Below, piece by piece: positions 11,401 through 23,400 of a DNA stretch of 64,000 nt (the first letter of the stretch is position 1; each line of letters begins with the position of its first letter). The position numbers were made by a program, and so were the translations under genes. The notes under the pieces are model-generated. The model was not told where the DNA came from. It did no database searches and worked only from the letters and a program-made list of their open reading frames with translations. Source of the DNA: Ptychodera flava (taxonomy: Eukaryota > Hemichordata > Enteropneusta > Ptychoderidae); the NCBI RefSeq assembly GCF_041260155.1, contig NC_091942.1:10992501-11056500 (forward strand). The letters are read 5' to 3'.

Positions 11401-13119
11401 TGTTTTATATGTCCACTGCAAGTTCTTACTCAACTCCAAAGAGAATGTTTAAGTAATTTCATTGATTTTGGGATTCCAAGTTTCAATTAAATTTAAAGGA
11501 GAAGAGGTTTCAAGGTCAAATGCAATAAATTTTTATTTGCGCTGCACATGCTTTAATTATCAAAGGTCTTGAACGTTCACTGCTGTGAATTAAGGTGTAT
11601 ACTTTTGTGTCAAGTTCAAAAGAGATTCAAAATACTGTAAACTCTCCTAGTTTTGAGACCTTGCTGAAAAAAGATTTATCAAGTCAGTAAATATTTTAGC
11701 TGGCTCTTGTACTTCTGTTATGAATTTATTTACACTCACACTAGGAGCCGTCTATAATCTACTGTGCTTATAGCAATAGTAGCTTTTCGGGCCTGAACTG
11801 GTGCAGAATTCAGAAGAGGATGCTGCTGTATTGCTAGACATAAACGACTGTACCTTTCTGCATAATCTCAGTTGATATGCGACATCATGAATGTGGTGCA
11901 CAGCTGGTGGAACATTTGAATCATATCTGATTTAAAACGGGATTTGAGCAAGCACCACCTCGAGGGTTTACAGAAATGACAAGACAAAATGACAAAACTA
12001 TATTACATGTTCTACAGGTGTACAGGAAGCCCTCACTTTTGTATCATTGTAGAGCAAGCATAGTACCCCTTGTGCATGAATAGTCGCTTCCTGATTTCAA
12101 AGTCTCCAGAAGATTACCAAGCACCATTGTTCTTTGAACATCACCAACACTTGAACATAATTTGATATTTTTCATAACAGAAATAAAGATTTCAAAGAAG
12201 TGACGATTGAAGTTGACGGGAAAGTGGAGCTGAAGTTTGCGATTGCCAATGGATTCCGAAATATTCAAAATCTTGTTCAAAAGGTCAAGAGAGGAAAGAG
12301 TCCCTACCACTTTGTTGAGGTCATGGCATGTCCTTCAGGTATTTACCGCAAAATTTGTATCAGATTTTTTTGAACTCATGGAGTCAAATGTGCTGGCCAA
12401 ACCTTTCAAACAAACTTTCAGACAATATCGTCCGTGTGTACTGCCCTGCTCTTAAGTGTGATACTTATGATATTTTCTAAAATATAACAGTTTTGAACAC
12501 TCCTTGTTTAACCCTACATATAAGAAAGAAATTTTTCATACAGAAGTTGTTTATTGTTGCCCACATAAAGAGGAAATAGATATCTGATTAGCTTTAATAG
12601 AATTGCCTTCTCAACGTGTGTTGTCAAAACACCCATTGAGAAGAAAAAAGCACTAAACGCTTCTGACTGTAGAGGGCGCCCCATAGATGCAAACCAGACT
12701 GGGAGCACAAATATTCACCTCATCATGGTGTACAATTTTGATAAAAGTCATGTTGAAAAGATTTATTAAAAGTTTGAGAAGAATGCTACATATACTGCCT
12801 TTACCAAATTTTGAGAGAAAAAGAGAGTGCATGAAAGTGCCTTTAATAATTGAATTTTGATTTTTCTTTCATCAAAGGTTGCCTAAATGGTGGAGGTCAG
12901 ATCAAGGCTGAGTCTGGAGAAAATCCAAAGGATCTTTTACAGAGAGTTGAAGAGCTGTATCACTCCTTGAAAAGCAGGGCAGTGGAAGACAATCCAATGG
13001 TTGAAAAACTGTACACAGAGTGGTTAGGCGGGGCAGACAGTGAAAAAGCCAGGACTATGTTACACACACAGTATCATGCAGTTGAAAAAGCCACATCAGC
13101 ATTGAACTTGAAGTGGTAA
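7147..13119 (+). CDS. CIAO3: CIAO3 (NARFL/IOP1/Nar1), cytosolic Fe-S assembly factor, complete
   Basis: CIAO3 links the cytosolic Fe-S scaffold to the CIA targeting complex that loads 4Fe-4S clusters into DNA-metabolism and other proteins. Ten exons join in frame: 7147-7212, 7821-7913, 8535-8690, 9076-9208, 9503-9634, 10150-10398, 10851-10923, 11138-11275, 12181-12338 and 12878-13119, giving 479 aa (human 476). The N-terminus [20 protein letters not shown] is nearly identical to human. Cluster ligands are visible: Cys24, then Cys70, Cys73 and Cys76 in DDCLACSGC for the ferredoxin-like site, and Cys192 (SACPGW), Cys248 ([12 protein letters not shown]), Cys397 and Cys401 ([12 protein letters not shown]) for the hydrogenase-like site. 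As in known family members the full catalytic H-cluster is not expected. The protein ends NLKW. The poly(A) signal AATAAA lies at 13680-13685. Confidence 0.96.
7596..7643 (+). repeat. Short tandem repeat of a TGCCCG unit
   Basis: Four near-identical copies of an 11-13-bp unit containing ACTGCCCG(T/A) lie in CIAO3 intron 1. This is a small GC-rich minisatellite in an otherwise AT-rich intron. Confidence 0.6.
8400..8477 (+). repeat. (GAT)n microsatellite
   Basis: A near-perfect GAT/ATG trinucleotide run ends in a short TTA run, about 50 bp upstream of CIAO3 exon 3. Confidence 0.9.
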
Positions 13120-13679
13120 TGAAAACTACTGAAAATTTATTTTTATCGGGTTAAATTTACAGAGAGAACAGTGAACTGTTTGTGTTTCTCAAATGGAAGA
13201 ATGCCGGGATGAACTCACAACTGTGCATGTTATAAATCACCATTGTACTCCAGACCAACGGTCTCCTGAGGGAACAAAGTTTACACACCGGTTTATCCCA
13301 CTGTTCATGCCAAGTGGTGCCAGCTGATTTTGATGAGAGTGAAAACTGTAAAGCTATGTTGTATGGGATTACTCTGCTGTCAGGGTTTTTCAATACAACA
13401 ATGTCTAGATTATGCTTATGAATCCATAGTGAAGCAAAAACATCACAGAGATATAATGTCATACGCTTTCAGGAGCCAACAGTTGTCCCGAAATATTTCA
13501 TGTCATATTGCCCATTGAAGAGTTACCAATATTGCTCTGTGGACGTCAGTCAGAGGTTTTGTGCTATGATACATTGTTCAAACTATTTATTTGTGTAAAT
13601 GTCAGTTACATTTTGTCCTCAGACTTATATGAGAAAGTTCCTTGATACCTACACTTTGTAAAGATATTTCTTGAAATAT

Positions 13680-13685
13680 AATAAA
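13680..13685 (+). terminator. CIAO3 poly(A) signal AATAAA
   Basis: The first canonical AATAAA downstream of the CIAO3 stop codon, about 560 bp away. Confidence 0.6.
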
Positions 13686-14118
13686 ATCATAATATCATCT
13701 ACATGTAAGAAAGCTATCAATCTTTTGTTGGGTTTTGTGTCAATTTCTGCAGTTGCCATAGTTAGGTTTCTAAATGTCAAAACTGAAGTTTAATTCTTGT
13801 GGCCAGTATTAGGAGTATGAAATAACAGAACCATGCAACCCGATGGACTAAGATGTGATCTGAAACCAGATTCCATTGCATTTTAACGTTCTTGTTCCTG
13901 TGTGTTTCCTATTCATATAAATCCTAACAAAGTCCATGCCAAACAAAATATCTCCAACAGTTTCTATTTTATCTTATCTACTGTCCCTTTTTCAGTGATG
14001 GTTCATTCTATCAAAACTAAGGTAAACTGTGAAATATGTCAGCTCAGAACAGAAGTATGGCCTCCAGTAAGCTTCAAAGAAATGTATATGTACACGACAA
14101 TATACATTAATAGTAATA

Positions 14119-14182
14119 ATAGACTGCAAGATCCGTCGGTTGAGGGCGTAGATACGCCCTCGAGGCACGGATCTTCAGTCTA
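14119..14182. repeat. 64-bp hairpin with near-perfect stem
   Basis: ATAGACTG..AAGATCCGT at left pairs with ACGGATCTT..CAGTCTAT at right, and an inner stem GAGGGCGTA/TACGCCCTC follows. The 9-mer ATACATTAA occurs just outside on both sides, in direct orientation. This could be a tiny foldback element or a structured transcript. Confidence 0.5.
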
Positions 14183-15303
14183 TATACATTAACTGAGCTG
14201 CTGCAAGTTGGTTAGCTTTAATTGTACATCACGACTACTCTTATCTCATATTGTATTCCTCTGGTCAGCTTCCTGTCTTTGTGGTTTGCCTGACGTGTCC
14301 TGCTTTGCACTCTTTCCCCCCCGGAATTGACCTCGATTTAGAAGGTATTGATCTCACGGTATTGCTTCTGTTCCACATAGGTCTTGCCTTGGCCATCACG
14401 CTTTCCCGGATCCCCGTTTCAAGTTTGTAAATGAAAAGTTCATGGCGGACACACTGACCTTCATGACAAGTTCCCGAAAAAATGTGTACAAAGGTCAACA
14501 CTATTACATCCGTGGGACTGTAAGATAACGTAATGTCCTAACATAACCTTGAATTTTATCGTATACTTTTGACATGCTTTCCGATATGTCATGAGCGACT
14601 TGACTGTCCCCTTTTCACGATTCCCAATATCCACTAGTCTCGTTCGGCAGTCAGTTTTCAAAATTCAAGTTGGAATTAACCAGACTCTGTGTATTATATT
14701 CAGCGCAGTTAAAGAACTCGCTGGTTTGAAAGCGGGCGACGCGTGTGGAATACAAGAGAAGTCGGCCAGTTACGGGGTCGGCCAGTTGGAGTATTTAGCC
14801 TATAAGAATATATGGAATACTATTTAATGTTTTTAAGTTCCCACCAAAGTTATGATGCAAAAGTGATCTCAATCCATTGGTTTAATGTTTGCCGCTTTCC
14901 ACACAATCCTAACGACACCGCACCGGCAATGACAAAGCCCACTTTACATACATTACTTTACTTCATTGGAAAACACACAACTTCTCGCTGAATGGAAGAA
15001 AAGCGTTACAAAAACAAATGAGGAAGTTAATCAAAAGGAACCAAAACAGAGTAACATAGTAGTAACATGAAAATCCATGCCTAAAATGATAGAATAATTA
15101 ATCAAATCAAAGATAGAGAAAGAAAAAAGATGGTTACATTCCTGATAGTTGTTGCATTCTTAATTTCATACATATAGATATGTACTGTGCTAGAGGAATC
15201 GATATGATTTTATTTTTCAATATGAATTCGAATTTGGTAGGCATATCATAAAATATATAATGTGTTCAGGTTGGACCAGTGCGCGCTGTTCTCTGAAAGT
15301 TAC

Positions 15304-15432
15304 TGAAAGCGAAACCGTCGTCGGAACTGCGCCTGTGCGAGTTTCTCGCTTACAAACAATGTATTTTGTGCATGATATCTAGATGCACCTCATCATCATA
15401 GCTGCAAAATTTAAATTATACGATGTGATACG
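15304..15432. mobile_element. Family D MITE, partial copy
   Basis: The 5' half of the family D element (GAAAGCGAAACCGTCGTCGG onward) is nearly identical over about 120 bp to the start of the copy at 15565. The right half is absent, replaced by a family A-like fragment. Confidence 0.6.
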
Positions 15433-15564
15433 ATGTACAGTTAATTCAGGGATGGTGGCCATGATTGAAATCGTTGGTAAATATAAGGTAACCTGTTGCT
15501 GTAGTTCCAACATTTGCTCAGTGACCCCTGATTGTTTTTTCTTGAATTTGAAAAGGATATTTGA

Positions 15565-15803
15565 AAGCGAAACCGTCGTCGGAACTGCGCCTGTGCGAGT
15601 TTCTCGCTTACAAACAATGTATTTTGTGCATGATATCTAGATGCACCTCATCATCATAGCTGCAAAATTTAAATTATACGATGTGGATTACAACAGACAT
15701 GTTTTAACTTTCATCAATTACCGTAATATATTGGATACAGTGTTTACATTGATCGTATGGGTCCCATACGAGCTTTGAGCGCAGTTCCGACGACTGTATC
15801 TCT
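15565..15803. mobile_element. Family D MITE (TTAA type), about 239 bp
   Basis: The inverted ends contain CCGTCGTCGGAACTGCGC at left and GCGCAGTTCCGACGACTG at right. The right border carries TTAA (15804-15807) and the left border TTGA. Full-length relatives lie at 18895-19133 and 19566-19786. Confidence 0.65.
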
Positions 15804-17462
15804 TTAACCACAAAATAAAAAAAAACAAACAAATTTCTAACTAATATGTGTATAAAACATATACCGATAAAAGATTTGTATTTCACGAGCGTGAGAAAGT
15901 GAATGCAATCATATCCTGGCCGACCTCCGCTATTGACCGAGATCGTCGAACCAGGTACTGGCTGACATCTCTTGGTAGCTCCGACTGGACTAAAGATTAG
16001 TGTCAGCCGGATACTGTTGTCAGCGGACAACTGTTTGAATTTCTCGAGTGGTGGTGTGAGTTGAGGGAGTGACGTCTTTGAAGATGCATTTTAGTAAAAA
16101 TCATAGGTATAAGTGGGTTGTCATAGCCAAGCGTTCTGCTCTTATATAAATCTAATCGTGTAACGCTTTTACAATTAACTTTATTGGAAGGATTGTGTGC
16201 GGGGGGTCAGGAGTATTAGGGAAATCATGTGGCTGGGAAAAGGTATGGTTGGGAACTTTTTCATGGAGTCAGAGGGGTGTGAATTTGAGAATCTTGACCT
16301 GATGGATGGGAGCCGATATTGACACCTCTCCACGTCGAGTTGTGTGAAGGCAGGCGCGACCAGTTTTTGCGTCCCCAAAAGAATTCTGCGATGCTTATCG
16401 GAATACGTTCTTGAGATCCGATTATCAGACTCACCATGCAAGGTACTTGTACAATCAGTGTAACATCTATATTCGCTGTGCTTTACGCAGACGTCGTTTC
16501 GAAGTTTTTAAGCGTTGGCGTCCATGGTTTAATAGAGCAACTGCCAAACCCAGGCCTTGAAATATGCACAACTCTGGTGCGGAAGAAAATATGAGTATCG
16601 ATTTCCTCAATCAAATTTGATTTTCCTTATACAAATATGTGTTCAGCAATGCCGTGTAAGCACGGACATGTCACCTCGCCCTATTGTTGATATTCATGAT
16701 GCCCCTAAATGTCTTCCGTCCTTACAAAATTTGAATGTGTGGATATTATTTATGAATTTATAATTATGAATATTATCGATAATCAAATCATATTCTCAAA
16801 CACTATCGGGTATTTCAATTAGCGACCTCACTCTCAACGTTATTCAGAATCTACGCGCGAAATGGGCAGTCACAGCGCCGCCCACTTAGTATCTTTCTTC
16901 TCAGACTGGCCATTCAACTAGTGGGCAGGCCGATGTAGATGCGCATACAGATTCTGACATTGGGTCGCTCATTTGAGAGGATACCTATATTTTTAAACAA
17001 TATTTATCGGTAATGTACATGTTAATAAATTCATAAATAGTATCCATAATATACAAGACGGAAGATAAGGGTCATGATTATTTTAAAACATGACACAAGG
17101 TTACGCGGTTTCCCTTAATTCTAAAATTATGTATGTGTGTTTTTGAAGGCATCTTCATTTAATCTCGTTCATTGTTCAAAAATACTCAACAAGGTTTCAT
17201 GAATATAAATAAACTACGACGCGGCCTTTCATCTGTACAAGTAGAATCCAGCCGTATTTTTTAGCGCTAAGGAGACTGGATAGCGTTATCCGAAACACTC
17301 TGGATTTTGAGGATGGTACCTTTACCCCTGAAAGTTCTTATCCAATGAGATGTGAGTGACCGTATCACATGACACGCATTGCCAATGTCCTCTGGGCATG
17401 TTACCTCGATACGGTATACATACACATACGCTTTCATACGACGATCCTTACTTTCACCAAAC

Positions 17463-20400
17463 ATGAATACAAGGTAAGTTTATTACTGTATTTTGTTGGT
17501 GCGCATTGAGAGAACTTTCATATGGACATATCAGCAGTCTACTTACCAAAAAATGTCATAGAAATATTACATCGACGAGCCTATCGTGCTAAAATAACAA
17601 CCGATTCGATGTTTTTACACTACTGTCACATAAATCTTAATATTAACACTGACATGAAGGACACCTCCAAACGTCACAAAGTCTTGTACAATGTTTAGAA
17701 ATGCGAGGCAACATTTTGTACGGAAAAAAATATTTAGTTGTTGCCGCTTGTCTTGAAAAAGGACGAGATGGCGCTCTTGGCAGCGACGAGCCAAGCTTGT
17801 ACGTAGATTTACCAAACCGGAACATGGAGACAGTATTTAACGGTAGTCGAGGTGGCGTCTTTGTTTGTGAGTTCTCTAGGTCGGGTGTCTTATTCAGATC
17901 TGACCTTTGTGACCTTAACTGTACAGATTTCGAATAGGAGAGATTGACAAGTACAAAGGATTACCTTTATTGTCCGATAATAGCGTCTCCTTTTGTTCAG
18001 CATACGATATAAGAGCGTGGGCATGCAGTGCATGGTACTTTTTGCTGCGCAGACATGCCGGTATGATAAAACTTTGGTACGCGAGCAAACCGTTAAATTT
18101 AATGAAAGTTCTGTACCGCTTCAGATGATTTTAGTACACAGGAAACACGTATGCCTGAGTGCTTGTTTTAGTCAGTGGTAGCTCATCTGTGTCAATCTAT
18201 TTCTCTGCGATGACAGAGTTCATCTATCCTTCTGAAATGAAGTCAAACTATACAGGGCAGTCAAGCTATAGGACTGCGTTGCCGCCCAGCGTAATAGCTA
18301 GGTACGGGGAAACTGTTCCGCATATTCGTTGCGGGGCAAATTAAAAATGCGTGCAGAAAAGTTTGCGTCAATCGAAAAGTTTGTTTTAAAATGAGGTACG
18401 ATTATGATGAATTACGAAATGACCAGGAATAAACAAGCCGGTGTGTCGATGCTATTTCAAAACGCGGCCATTTTTATGAGTTTTACTTCAGTTACAACAA
18501 GGTTTTTTAATTTAGGGTTACTATGTGAATTTCTAACTAACATTACGTTTTATATTCTAAGTAAATCACTCTGCGAGAAAGTTTAGGTTATTTCTCACTG
18601 TGAAGGTCAGTCGTCGTGTGTATATTGCGTTCGTTTGTCAGGTCTCATAGTACCAAGATGAGATTACGCGATATTAATTCAAATGCAAGCTAAATACGTG
18701 GTCATAAGAAGATATACCATTATGCTGTTCAAGTCCAAGGGAGATGTCGCGTCAAATAAGTAAAGTGCATAGCATCATGGTTGTATCATGAAGTATATGA
18801 TAGAATTACAAGACATTCGGTTGCCTACTTGGGTCTGTTGCTCCAAGATTGGCATGTATTATCTCCTCAGCCTGGACAGTAGAAGCATTTTTAAAGGTAT
18901 ATAGTCGTCGGAACTGCGCTCAAAGGTCGTATGGGACCCACACGACCAATGGCAACGATGTATCCTAGGCACAATGGTGATTTATAACAGTTAAAACTTG
19001 TCTGTGATAATCTATCATCGTATAATTTAAATGTTGCAGCTATGATGATGAGGTGCATCTTGATATCGTGCACGAAATACATTATTTGTAAACAAGAAAC
19101 TCGCACAGGCGCAATTCCGACGACTATATCCCTTTAACCATGACTGTCTTCATACGAATTTTCGTGTAGGACAAATATTATGGCCATTTCTTTCGTATGA
19201 CGCTCCTTCGTGTTACAGTCGACAATAATTATCATCGACTCCAGCTTCATCCAGAGTATCGACTGTTCAATCTGGATGATCAAAATAAGCAAAAACGATT
19301 AGAGTGCATATTTGGGACCCTCACATTTGTTCCACCGATTGTATGAGCTCATTTAGAAGCTCTTGAAATTGTAAAAAATTTGACCGCCTCGTGATTTTTT
19401 TGTGAAAATCAAAACTTTAGTTTTTTCCTTGTATAGTTAATTTACGGATCGATGGTGGCCATGATTGCAATCGTTGGTAAATATTAAGTAACTCGTTGCT
19501 TTAGGACCAAAATTTGCACAGTGACCCCCGATTGTTTTGTCTTGAATTTGAAAGAGATATTTTAAAGGGAAATAGTCGTAGGAACTGTGTCTGTGCGAGT
19601 TCCTTGTTTACAAACAATGCATTTCGTGCACGAAATCTAGATGCACCTCATCACCATACCTGCAACATTAATATACGATGTAGATTATGACAGACATATT
19701 TTAACCATCGTACCTTGGATACAGTGTTTGCATTGGTCGTTAGGGTCCATAAGACCTTTGAGCGCAGTTCAGACAACTCCATCCCTTCAAGGTTTGTAGA
19801 GGAAATTTTGAGCAAAATTTTGAGTCATTGAAGGCCCGCAATAATTAAAAAAATACTGCATTTACTGCTTTTGCAAAATAATATTCACGAGAGTACAACA
19901 AATAATAGGAGCGGGATAATGTTTGGGGAGGGGAGGGGGTTGGCAAGTTCTCTAACGACTACAGAAATAATTATGGTAACTCTTAAAACGCAAAAAAAAA
20001 TTGCGCAACCTCAACCTGAATTTACCAAATCTCATGTTCTCTACATTAAAGTTTGTTCCATACTTTTCACAGCAGGTTGCAAGGGTACAGACCACCGATT
20101 ACCGGTGCGCTCCCCGGCATCAAATCCATCACGCCGCCGGGTACCTCTAGCTCTAGGGACAGCGTTTCCTACAACGGGAGCAGGTCACAGTTGTCCAGCT
20201 CTAACAATGGACAGTTTGACCAGGGCGACCTTGCCCGGTCAAGACTGGTAGAACAACGGTTGAACGTTGCCGAACAGTCAAACAGAACTCTTCTTGATGA
20301 GGTGGTAAAATTACAAGGTAAAGTGACCCCCCCCTCAAATTCATCATTTTGTTGTCATCTGGAGACATGCATGATAAGAAAGAGACAGAGAAGCATAGGG

Positions 20401-23400
20401 GCGAGGCACGGACACAATGAGTGTCAGACATGTCAACAAAACGACAACACAAACACAGGGGAGTGCGCCGAAACATAGACTGACGAACGAATGTATGTGG
20501 GTACTGTTAATCAATCAATCAGTTAATTAATTACAAACTAATTTATTTATTTATTCATTCTTTCATTCATTCTTTCATTTATTGTGGACAAAGTGACAAG
20601 AATTACGGAGCGTATTATATCCTCTGTGACCGATCCGACTGTGTTTATCAGTTCTCGTGTTTCGATTGAACTCTAAATTCCCCATTCTCCTTTGCATAAC
20701 AAATATAAATTGTACGGATGACACGAGACTTACCCGACCTACATTCAATTTTAGGACTTAGTATACTGTTCATTGCCAACCATACCTCTCATCATCTGAT
20801 CACATCATACATCTATCTCGATCTAAGTCACACACACGAATACATGTCATGTTCTGTCCATCTGCTGTACGTCGGCAGGAGATTTAAAATTGTCCAATCG
20901 CAGAACTGAGGACGCCCTCGCAGCCGAGAGACAAGCCCGTCAACAACTCATAGACAAACTACGATCTGCAAATAACCTCATTGAACAGGTTGGATCGAGG
21001 CAGAGAAGCGCAGATAGCGCTCTGTTGAGTCAGATCAAACAAACCGAGCGAGCAGTCCAGGGTATCCAACAAGAAATCTTATCCCGTGGAAATCAGCAAT
21101 TGGCAAAGTAAGTCCCAATGGCCGAACATGGCCTTCTTGATGTATTTGAACTACTGTCTGGTAAGACATTACCTAAACTGCGATATATGTAAAAGAACCG
21201 TGTAGCTTCTAAAAGTGCCTTAAAGACGTCATCATAGGCACTACCATTGGAAAAACCCGCACATAGACTTCTAGCTTAATAGTGAGATAGTCCAACATTT
21301 GTAAATACCGCGAAAGATGATGAAACCCGCTCAGTAACTAACTTGAAGAATTCGTGGTCTCTGTAATTTTTCAGCATTACTTGGGTAATGAAGATACTTC
21401 GACGGGACACTTTGAACGATGGAAATATATTAGTCTGCAGAGAAATTAAATCTTCTCAGATTGAATCTTGGTCGAGTTCCACACTTTTAAAACGTCCCTT
21501 TAACACTCATTGGAGTAAAAATTAGCGATTTCAGCCGTTGTAATAAATACTGTTTTGTCTGCTCAAAATGAAAAGTTACGGTATTAAACCTTGTACCCTT
21601 CTTGTTCAGAATTGCAGAATTACGGAACGATCTGGATGACGCCACCAGGATGCGAGACAAACTTGAGAGAGCCATGCAGTCGCTGATCGATGAAATCAAA
21701 ACTTTCAAAAGTCGAGTAGATACCCAACAAATAGAATACAACGGATTTTTACGGAAATTGAAAGAACGATCGCAACAGCTTGAAGAAGGAACTAGACAAG
21801 CGGTAAGTTTGAATAATATATTCCTTTCAAAACTCTACCCATCATTCATTGTTCCTTTCTGTAAACAAATAGTAATCTGTAGGGTCTATCGTCATGCATG
21901 TGTCTGACTTTAAGGTAAAGCACCTCGAAATTGAAAGGCCATTGGTGATTTTTTTCACTATGTTCGTTATGTATGTCAAGTGCAAGTTCCTGCTGAACTC
22001 TCCAAAGTATGTTGAACGCAAATTATTTACGTTGTCAACACAGTGTCTCGTGTAAATGCACTGTTATTGTTTACATTTAAATCATGGTCCGGACAAGAAT
22101 TCACCTGTCAACAAATCAGTGCGGTCTGTAGGGCCTACATGCACACGCTAGGTTGAGAAACTAAGCACTGTTTATCTCAACATGCTTTTGGGAGTAGAAA
22201 GCTGTAGACAGCATTTAAAACAAAATAGTGTACAGGAATCAAACGTTACAACAGTCGTAAACAAGGAGACTTTGTCCACACGTATTCAACGCCGTGGTAC
22301 CGGTAGCTCATGTCGCTGCTACGTCACAATTTTTTGTCTTTTTGATATTCCCATCCACATCTGCCTTTCCTTACTGTGACGTGGGGTTTATTGGTTTGCT
22401 ATTTCCTTTCTCATAGATTGATGAGACGAGGAAGACGTGCGACGATCGGAGTGCTGTCGCTAAGGATTTAATTCAATTAAAACTTCACATTAATAGTAGG
22501 TCAGTGTCTCAGGTCAAACTTGCTAATGAACCAAGGCCTGCTTTGTGTCTACGTTTGCGTCAAACAAGAGCTACTTGTGTGAACAACAAGCTTCCACATC
22601 GGGGTTGTCGCATGTGTAAAAGTGTTATTGCAGATTTGGTGACTTGGCACATGCGAATGAAACTTGAGCTAGCTTTCTCAGAGAAAGAAAAGTTAGCTCC
22701 ATACTGCCGCACAAGTCTTCAGCTGAGTGTTTTGGTTCCTTCATTTTCGATTGTGGAGAAGGGACAGCTCGGCAAACAGACAAACAAACAGGTAAAACAG
22801 ACACAGACGGTTGGATAGTCAGACCGACAACGTTATACAAGTAGACGCGTGGGCATGTATACACGTTTAAGAAGAAGTTTTTAGCAGCGTGTTTTCAGAT
22901 CGCTGTCCGATGATGCATTTTCTGTGCTTGTCTTGTGTTCGACATCTCCTACAGGTTATCTGAAATAAGGGATGCATTACTGGATATCAGAAATAATTTA
23001 CATCGAGAAGAAACTGAAAGAAGACAGAATGAAACTCAACAAAACTCAAAGTAAGCATCGGGAGTGGCACGTTCAATGACAAGACTTCCTTAAGCCCCCT
23101 CCCCCGAAAACGTTGGGGACCTTTCCTTTTAGGAACCATGGAGGGGTTCAGAAGTTTGGTTAGGGTCAGTTTCGGGTAAAATGCGCCTCGGGGACAAATT
23201 TTCGGGCGCTCCGATTTTTTCAATAAGCTTATGGTCAACCACTTTCGTCGTCATAGTTTTCTGAAAATGCAAAATTTTATCTATCCCTACAGAGTTAACA
23301 CAGAGATGGCGGCCATTTTGACTGACAAATATCCATATACATTTTTTTCTGTAGTACCAAACATTGTGCATTTACTGAGAAATTCTGCCAGTCAGTACTT

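Larger units (their letters stand above)
13120..17462. other. Intergenic region between CIAO3 and the coiled-coil gene
   Basis: The first 560 bp are the CIAO3 3' UTR, up to AATAAA at 13680-13685. Beyond that I see no exon I can support. The rest holds a hairpin at 14119-14182, family D MITE copies at 15304-15432 and 15565-15803 and a family A fragment at 15440-15560. An A/T-rich stretch lies before the candidate first exon at 17463. Confidence 0.4.
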
